Source: Hornefia porci (lineage in GTDB: Bacteria; Bacillota; Clostridia; Peptostreptococcales; Anaerovoracaceae). From it: a stretch of DNA of 64,000 nt. Shown here piece by piece: positions 59,424 through 64,000 of this stretch; positions within the stretch are counted from its first letter, which is position 1, and each line of letters begins with the position of its first letter. The notes beneath the pieces were generated by a model. The model was not told the origin of the DNA, searched no databases, and saw nothing but the letters and a program-made list of their open reading frames with translations. Both the position numbers and the translations under genes were made by a program. The stretch spans positions 1,674,001-1,738,000 of the forward strand of contig NZ_MJIE01000001.1 in NCBI RefSeq assembly GCF_001940235.1. The letters run 5' to 3'.

Positions 59424-60965
59424 CTATTTCAGTGTAACCTCTTTTTCCACAACCTCCAGCAGGCTGTTGTCTTTAATCATTTCATCGAATTTCACCAGCT
59501 CGTCGTGCATGATCACATCCTGATCGATGGGATCTGACTTTGTTCTGATATATTCATAAGCGGCCTTTGTCGCCGGCGCCAGGTTGGAAATCTTACTCTC
59601 TCCGATCTTCTCTCTCAGCCAGATCGCCTGAGCCGCCGTGGCAATCTCGATTCCCAGCACCTTCTCCGCGTTGTCCAGGACCATTGCCGCCGTTCTCGCG
59701 GAGGTCGTTCCCATGGATACGTGATCCTCCTGATTTCCGGAGGACGGGATGGAATCCACGCAGGCCGGATGGTCATAGATTTTGTTCTCCGAAACCATGG
59801 ACGCGGCCGCATACTGGGCGATCATGAAGCCGGAGCAGACGCCCGCATGCAGGGTCAGGAATCCGGGAAGTCCCTCTGAAAGCGACGGGTTGATCATCCG
59901 CTCCGCCCGGCGTTCGGAAACGTCCGCCAGCTCGGAAACAGCGATTTTCAGAAAGTCGAAGGCCAGTGCCATCGGCTGTCCGTGGAAGTTTCCGCCGGAG
60001 ATTACATCATCGTCATCCGGGAACACGATGGGATTGTCAGTCACCGCATTGATTTCTCTGGACACCGCATCGTACACATATTCGATGGCGTCTCTGCTGG
60101 CGCCGTGGATCTGCGGAACGCAACGGAGCGTATACGGATCCTGCACCTTGGTGTTCTGCACCCTCATGGCGTTCTTGCTTCCCTTCAGCAGGGTCCGCAG
60201 ATTCTCTGCCGACTCGATCTGTCCTTTGTGCCCGCGAAGCTCGTGAACCTTGGGATCATACGCCTTGGTGATACCGTGAAGTGCTTCTGCGGTCATCGCG
60301 GCCGCCAGGTCGGCCACCTTCATCAGGTGCATCGCATCCCACAAAACATTCACGCCGACGGCGGTCATCATCTGTGTTCCGTTGTTCAGTGCGAGGCCCT
60401 CCTTGGCCGCCAGCTCCACCGGCCGGATGCCCTCCTTCTCCATGGCCTCTGCCGCCGGCATGATCTGACCTTTATACTCGACGTTCCCGAGTCCGATGAG
60501 TCCCAGTGCGATGAAGGAAAGCGGCGCCAGATCGCCGGAGGCTCCCAGGCTTCCCTTGCAGGGGATCTGCGGATGGATGCCTGCGTTCAGCATGTCCACC
60601 ATCGTCTGAATCGTGGAGAACCGGATTCCGGAGTTGCCCCGGGACAAAGCGTTGCAGCGGAGCAGCATCGCCGCTCTCACGTATTTCTGTTCGTAGGGTT
60701 CGCCCATGCCGCAGGTATGACTGATGATCAGGTTATGCTGCAGCGCGGTCGTCTCATCGCGATCGATGAAAACGTTTGCGAATTTGCCGAATCCTGTCGT
60801 CAGGCCGTAAATGATCGCGCCCTCGTCCAGTTTTTTGTCGATGTAGGCCCTCGCCTTGTTCACTCTCTTCTCCGCGTCCGGAGAGATGCTGACTTCCTCC
60901 ATTCCGCGGCAGACGCGGATTACTTCTTCTACTGTAAGGTCTTTCCCGTTGATTACTACTGCCAT
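59424..60965 (-). CDS. hutH: Histidine ammonia-lyase
   Basis: 513 aa. The MIO cofactor triad Ala-Ser-Gly lies in GSLGASGDLAPLSF (about residues 140-153); YGLTTGFGKFANV, NGTQMMTAVG, QIHGASRDAIEYV, NFHGQPMALAFDFLKIA and SSGNQEDHVSMGTTSARTA are all standard. It deaminates histidine to urocanate. GGAG lies 9 bases before the ATG. First gene of the hut operon. Confidence 0.97.
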   Translation of the reverse strand: MAVVINGKDLTVEEVIRVCRGMEEVSISPDAEKRVNKARAYIDKKLDEGAIIYGLTTGFGKFANVFIDRDETTALQHNLIISHTCGMGEPYEQKYVRAAMLLRCNALSRGNSGIRFSTIQTMVDMLNAGIHPQIPCKGSLGASGDLAPLSFIALGLIGLGNVEYKGQIMPAAEAMEKEGIRPVELAAKEGLALNNGTQMMTAVGVNVLWDAMHLMKVADLAAAMTAEALHGITKAYDPKVHELRGHKGQIESAENLRTLLKGSKNAMRVQNTKVQDPYTLRCVPQIHGASRDAIEYVYDAVSREINAVTDNPIVFPDDDDVISGGNFHGQPMALAFDFLKIAVSELADVSERRAERMINPSLSEGLPGFLTLHAGVCSGFMIAQYAAASMVSENKIYDHPACVDSIPSSGNQEDHVSMGTTSARTAAMVLDNAEKVLGIEIATAAQAIWLREKIGESKISNLAPATKAAYEYIRTKSDPIDQDVIMHDELVKFDEMIKDNSLLEVVEKEVTLK

Positions 60966-61459
60966 AATAAAATCTCCTCATTGAATGCTGATTCTGCTCT
61001 TTTGAATAATTAACTGCAAAATCGTATAAATATAACTTTACACCCTTCTCTTTCCGATACAGATTATTATACCTTTTTTGCCTTCCCTCTGCTATACTTT
61101 TTTGAGAATAATTTGTGTTTTTTACGAGGATTCAGCCTTTTCTCCCAATTTTTTCCTCTGTTTCCCGCAAATACTTTACCACTGTGTCCTGTTAAAGTAT
61201 TAGAGCTTTATCGTGGATAATTATTAAATCGTTAATATTCTGTCATCTCTATTGACGGCTGAAGCATTCGCATTACTGGATTTTTCAGACTTCTGCGGCA
61301 CGCGGCCGCGCCGCAGCCCGTCCGGAAAGCCTTTGTCCCCGGAACAGGAGCTCCTGTTTTCATAAATATGCAGTACGCCCCGGTGGAAATTCCTCTGCGC
61401 CTGCGTTATAATAGACGGTAGAAGGCCTGCTGAGAAAAGCCGGACAGGAGGAGGAAAAT
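60966..61459. other. Divergent intergenic region between hutH and the DUF2148 gene
   Basis: 494 bases without a gene. On the minus strand a TATAAT (61066-61071) is the best -10 for the hut operon, with a weak -35. The central part is AT-rich with several T tracts; the right part (61290-61350) is GC-rich. No riboswitch-like structure was recognised. Confidence 0.5.
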
Positions 61460-62023
61460 ATGCTTAGATACGTAGAAGATATGGAAGCGGAGCTCGCTCT
61501 CGCCACAGCAGAGAAAATGGTAGCGGCGATCAAAACCGCACCGAAGGCAAGCGGTCAGGACAAGGTGGTGGCTGCAATCGCCTCCGGCAGCGACAAGGAC
61601 CGTATCGTCCGGAAAATGCGCAAGCTCGGGGAGGAGTATGAGGAGGAATTCATCACCCGGGACGCGGGATGTCTGGAGAAATGCAAATGCGTTGTGCTCG
61701 TCGGTGTCCGCGACGTTCCGCACGGGCTGGATCACTGCGGGATGTGCGGTTTTGAAAACTGCGCAGAGCTGCGGAAAGCGGGCGGAAACTGCGCGCTGAC
61801 CACAACAGATCTGGGCATCGCAATCGGCTCGGCGGTTTCCATCGCCGCTGACAGCCGTGTGGACAACCGTGTCATGTATTCCGTCGGGAAGGCAGTGAGC
61901 CAGATGGACATCTTTCCGTCCGACGTGCGCGTATGCTACGGCATACCGCTCTCCATTTCCGCCAAGAGCATTTTCTTTGACCGGGGTCCCGGCGCGGTGC
62001 TCATTTCGGGGAAAGACGAGTAG
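61460..62023 (+). CDS. DUF2148 ferredoxin-domain protein
   Basis: 187 aa. Cys-rich segments CLEKCKC (about residue 72) and LDHCGMCGFENCAELRKAGGNCAL (about 91-114) are typical of DUF2148 proteins, which are thought to bind an Fe-S cluster; GIAIGSAVSIAADSRVDNRVMYSVGKA and PLSISAKSIFFDR follow. Found mainly in anaerobes; function unknown. AGGAGGA precedes the ATG at 61460. Single-gene unit. Confidence 0.88.
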   Translation: MLRYVEDMEAELALATAEKMVAAIKTAPKASGQDKVVAAIASGSDKDRIVRKMRKLGEEYEEEFITRDAGCLEKCKCVVLVGVRDVPHGLDHCGMCGFENCAELRKAGGNCALTTTDLGIAIGSAVSIAADSRVDNRVMYSVGKAVSQMDIFPSDVRVCYGIPLSISAKSIFFDRGPGAVLISGKDE

Positions 62024-62135
62024 GCGCGACCACGGCCGCACGGCATCAGCCCGCGAAGAGCAGCGGCACGCAGCCGTTTCCGGCGCAATACCGCGCGACG
62101 ACCACGGCGACTGCGGCGGCAAAATAACGATGCAT

Positions 62136-62175
62136 AAAAAATAACAGGGACCTCGGAATTCTCCGGGGTTCCCTG
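62136..62175 (-). terminator. Terminator of the rpsF-ssb-rpsR operon
   Basis: Arms 62145-62156 and 62163-62175 form a GC-rich imperfect stem; on the minus strand TTATTTTTT follows. It lies 28 bases past the rpsR stop. Confidence 0.8.
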
Positions 62176-62202
62176 ATATGCGACTTTATATGTGTGATTT
62201 GC

Positions 62203-62436
62203 TTAGTCTGCGACGTATGGCAGCAAAGCGACGATTCTTGCGCGCTTGATTGCGGTGGTCAGCTCTCTCTGATGCTTGGCGCAAGTTCCGGTGATCCGCT
62301 TCGGAAGGATCTTACCTCTTTCGGTAACGTACTTCTTCAGCTTCTCTACATCTTTGTAATCGATTGCTTCTGATTTATCCGCACAAAACTGGCATACCTT
62401 TCTTCTTCTCGGTCCGCCATGTCTTCTGTTATCCAT
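62203..62436 (-). CDS. rpsR: Ribosomal protein bS18
   Basis: 77 aa. [49 protein letters not shown] is standard S18, with the Cys residues of the zinc-binding form. Start ATG 62436, 19 bases after the ssb stop, with AAAGGAG upstream. Third gene of the conserved rpsF-ssb-rpsR operon. Confidence 0.98.
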   Translation of the reverse strand: MDNRRHGGPRRRKVCQFCADKSEAIDYKDVEKLKKYVTERGKILPKRITGTCAKHQRELTTAIKRARIVALLPYVAD

Positions 62437-62455
62437 TATCTGTGATCTCCTTTCA

Positions 62456-62899
62456 TTAGAATGGAACGTCGTCTTCGATTGCCTCGAAGGCGGGGGGAAC
62501 CGCTGCTTCCGGTTCCTGCTGTCTCTGCGGCGCCGGAGCGGACTGAGGTCTTGCGTAATTCTGAGAACCGCCGTCCTGACGGTCTCCTCCCCAATCGATG
62601 AATTCAACCCGATTGGCAACGACATCCGTCGTGTAGACCGTCTCTCCGTTCTTGTTCTGGTAGCTTCCGGTCTGGATTCTGCCCTCGATCGCAACCTTAC
62701 GGCCCTTGGTCAGATACTTCTCACAGGTTTCCGCCTGTCTTCCGAACACCGTGATCCGGGGGAAGTCCGCCTTCCTCTCCTCACCGGCCCTCGTCGGACG
62801 ATCGATCGCGATGGTGAAGGTAGCGACAGCCATCTGTGACGCTGTGTACCGCACCTCCGGGTCTCTGGTCAGTCTTCCGATCAGTTGAACACTATTCAT
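62456..62899 (-). CDS. ssb: Single-stranded DNA-binding protein
   Basis: 147 aa. The OB fold is [19 protein letters not shown]...[42 protein letters not shown]; a Gln/Pro/Ala-rich linker leads to the acidic tip DDVPF, which binds partner proteins. Normal length. It lies between rpsF and rpsR. Confidence 0.97.
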   Translation of the reverse strand: MNSVQLIGRLTRDPEVRYTASQMAVATFTIAIDRPTRAGEERKADFPRITVFGRQAETCEKYLTKGRKVAIEGRIQTGSYQNKNGETVYTTDVVANRVEFIDWGGDRQDGGSQNYARPQSAPAPQRQQEPEAAVPPAFEAIEDDVPF

Positions 62900-62931
62900 T
62901 CCTGCACCTCGATTCTACTCTTTGGCATCCT

Positions 62932-63222
62932 TTATCTGGCATCCTTGTTGATGACCAGATGTCTCATTACATCGTCGGAAATTCTCAGCCTTCTGTTCAG
63001 CTCCTTCGGCAGCTCCGGAGCGGCCTGGAACTCGAGAACGACGTAGTAGCCTTCCTCCTTCTTCTCGATCGGATAAGCCAGCTTTCTCATTCCCCAGACA
63101 TCTGTTTTGGAAACCTCGCCGCCTCCGTTGGTAATGATCCCAGTGACCTTCTCAACGACAGCGTTCTTCTTCTCCTCTTCCAGAGTCGGATTGATAATGA
63201 ACATCAATTCATAGTTTGTCAT
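62932..63222 (-). CDS. rpsF: Ribosomal protein bS6
   Basis: 96 aa. NYELMFIINPTLEEEKKNAVVEKVTGIITNGGGEVSKTDVWGMRKLAYPIEKKEEGYYVVLEFQ is standard S6. A GGAGGTG site precedes the ATG at 63222. First gene of the operon. Confidence 0.98.
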   Translation of the reverse strand: MTNYELMFIINPTLEEEKKNAVVEKVTGIITNGGGEVSKTDVWGMRKLAYPIEKKEEGYYVVLEFQAAPELPKELNRRLRISDDVMRHLVINKDAR

Positions 63223-63250
63223 TTTATTTCACCTCCCTGTGGACTTGATG

Positions 63251-63271
63251 GCACTGCGTCCCGCGCAGTGC
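63251..63271 (-). promoter_or_regulatory. Leader hairpin of the rpsF operon (possible S6:S18 autoregulatory site)
   Basis: GCACTGCG (63251-63258) and CGCAGTGC (63264-63271) form a perfect 8-bp stem with a 5-base loop, in the 5' leader about 30 bases before rpsF. Known S6:S18-binding leaders sit in this place, but the conserved bulge was not identified. Confidence 0.4.
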
Positions 63272-63314
63272 AGAGATTGCATGCATCCGCAGCTCCCTGC
63301 GAATACGCCCTATT

Positions 63315-63343
63315 ATTATACACATTTGCACGGCAAAAATCAA
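63315..63343 (-). promoter_or_regulatory. Promoter of rpsF-ssb-rpsR
   Basis: On the minus strand TTGATT (63343-63338), 17 bases and TATAAT (63320-63315). It gives a leader of about 85 bases. Confidence 0.75.
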
Positions 63344-63452
63344 GATAAATATTTCCTGCGAGCGGAGCGCAGAGGGAACTCCTGAAACCCTTTCCCTGAA
63401 CAGATGAACTGCATAAGACAATACTGCACGAGTTGTCACTAATCTAAAAAAC

Positions 63453-63466
63453 TGTAGAATTCTACA
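63453..63466. promoter_or_regulatory. Palindromic operator, upstream copy
   Basis: TGTAGAATTCTACA, a perfect 14-base palindrome, within a wider imperfect dyad (AATCTAAAAAA...TTTTTTTAGATT, 63441-63478). The identical palindrome recurs at 63527. Confidence 0.75.
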
Positions 63467-63483
63467 TTTTTTTAGATTACCTC

Positions 63484-63512
63484 TTGAAATCAATGCATAT
63501 ACCCGATATAAT
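63484..63512 (+). promoter_or_regulatory. Promoter of the ATPase gene at the right edge
   Basis: TTGAAA (63484-63489), 17-base spacer, TATAAT (63507-63512). It sits between the two identical palindromes. Confidence 0.75.
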
Positions 63513-63526
63513 TTATTTGAAAAAAA

Positions 63527-63540
63527 TGTAGAATTCTACA
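63527..63540. promoter_or_regulatory. Palindromic operator, downstream copy
   Basis: A second exact TGTAGAATTCTACA, 74 bases from the first, placed just after the expected transcription start (about 63519) and just before the ribosome-binding site AAGGAG (63544-63549). Confidence 0.75.
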
Positions 63541-63554
63541 AAAAAGGAGATTAT

Positions 63555-64000
63555 GTGATTAAAAGGGATAATTATCTCCGGCGGCTCATATCAAATAGAG
63601 ATAACGGTTTTCCCAAGGTGATTACCGGCATAAGGAGATGCGGCAAGTCATATTTACTTAAGGAAATATACAGGCAGTATTTGATTGATCAGGGAGTAAA
63701 CAGCGATGCTATTCTGATCCTGGAACTTGATGATTTCCGAAATGCGAGATACAGAGATCCGATAGAATTGGGCAATTATGTCCGGGAATACTGCAAGTCC
63801 AAAGAGCAGTGTTATGTCATTCTGGACGAGATACAGATGGTTTTTACAATTAAAAATCCGGTTCTTACAGATGGAAAGCATATTCCTGCCGGCAAAACAG
63901 ATACTGAAGTGGTCTCCTTTGTTGATGTTATACTGGGGCTTTCGCGCGAGAAGAATATAGATCTTTATGTGACCGGGTCAAATTCCAGGATGCTTTCTTC
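63555..64000 (+). CDS. AAA-type ATPase (DUF4143-family-like), 3' end outside window
   Basis: At least 148 residues from a GTG at 63555 with AAGGAG 5 bases upstream; an overlapping ATG at 63553 meets a stop at once. Walker A is VITGIRRCGKSYLLKEIY, Walker B YVILDEIQMV, and the sensor segment is LYVTGSNSRMLSS at the window edge. This is the N-terminal ATPase part of the archaeal/bacterial DUF4143-type ATPases, which usually continue into a C-terminal nuclease-like domain. Between Walker B and the sensor an insertion of about 20 residues (TIKNPVLTDGKHIPAGKTDTE) is present. AT-richer than its neighbours, like the related broken gene at 26.2 kb, which suggests an acquired gene. Confidence 0.82.
   Translation, partial: MIKRDNYLRRLISNRDNGFPKVITGIRRCGKSYLLKEIYRQYLIDQGVNSDAILILELDDFRNARYRDPIELGNYVREYCKSKEQCYVILDEIQMVFTIKNPVLTDGKHIPAGKTDTEVVSFVDVILGLSREKNIDLYVTGSNSRMLS

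Noticed and set aside
63224..63493. 89-codon minus-strand frame before rpsF
   Set aside because: It covers the rpsF promoter and leader and has no ribosome-binding site.

Overview
The window looks like chromosome of a GC-rich member of the Clostridia (Eubacteriales; an Anaerovoracaceae- or Lachnospiraceae-like gut anaerobe is my inference). Reasons: strong Shine-Dalgarno sites, Gram-positive secretion and lipoprotein signals, an rpsF-ssb-rpsR operon, anaerobic ferredoxin-dependent 2-oxoacid oxidoreductase genes, a DUF2148 ferredoxin-type protein, LtaS/YfhO-type envelope genes and NlpC/P60 and YkuD wall enzymes. Most of the sequence is GC-rich; an AT-rich patch (about 26.0-28.0 kb) stands out.

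Layout. 1-0.9 kb: 3' part of a coiled-coil gene (minus). 1.06-5.7 kb: minus-strand cobalamin nucleotide-loop operon cobT-cobU-cobS, a small second CobU-like gene, then one ORF fusing a histidine phosphatase to an aldo/keto reductase with a ferredoxin tail. 5.8-8.7 kb: an EamA transporter with a dyad operator, and an NCS2 purine permease behind a 300-nt leader with two multi-hairpin domains. 8.8-16.6 kb: esterase, PadR regulator with two paralogous small membrane proteins, a secreted protein, and a six-gene minus operon (65-aa protein, YfcE-type phosphoesterase, HAD phosphatase, response regulator, histidine kinase, TIM-barrel protein). 16.9-25.5 kb: secreted C39-like protease, flippase, NlpC/P60 and L,D-transpeptidase wall enzymes, a polytopic membrane protein and a PaaK/CapK-like adenylate-forming enzyme.

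26-34.3 kb: the AT-rich patch with a broken AAA/DUF4143 ATPase gene, a phased 11-bp repeat array, a strong promoter and a small secreted Cys-containing protein, followed by an unusual ABC cluster: two paralogous Asp-box lipoproteins, an anchored solute-binding protein, two MalF/MalG-type permeases, a small membrane protein resembling a detached adaptor domain, and a short MalK-like ATPase.

34.3-46.1 kb: an envelope glycopolymer locus with ATP-grasp, CsbB-type GT2, WecE aminotransferase, YfhO, RmlA, RmlB and a 1000-aa LTA-synthase-like enzyme. RmlA+RmlB+WecE is the complete set for dTDP-4-amino-4,6-dideoxygalactose, and GT2+YfhO+LtaS is the known lipoteichoic acid glycosylation arrangement, so the locus plausibly decorates an LTA-like polymer with an amino-deoxyhexose. 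This is the best candidate for an undescribed system.

46.9-53.3 kb: korDABC-type operon, EcsC-like protein, HAD-IIA phosphatase, an amidohydrolase lacking its catalytic core, and a DUF4430 lipoprotein. An inverted pair of a dispersed hairpin repeat brackets the kor-to-HAD part of this segment. 53.6-61 kb: histidine utilisation operon hutH-hutU-hutI-fchA-ftcD with a GntR regulator behind a terminator. 61.5-64 kb: DUF2148 protein, rpsF-ssb-rpsR, and the 5' part of a second AAA/DUF4143-type ATPase whose promoter is flanked by two identical palindromes.

A recurring theme is short GC-rich tandem arrays in intergenic DNA, three of them with a 48-bp period, and related low-complexity stretches inside coding sequences. 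No tRNA, rRNA, CRISPR array or insertion sequence was recognised.
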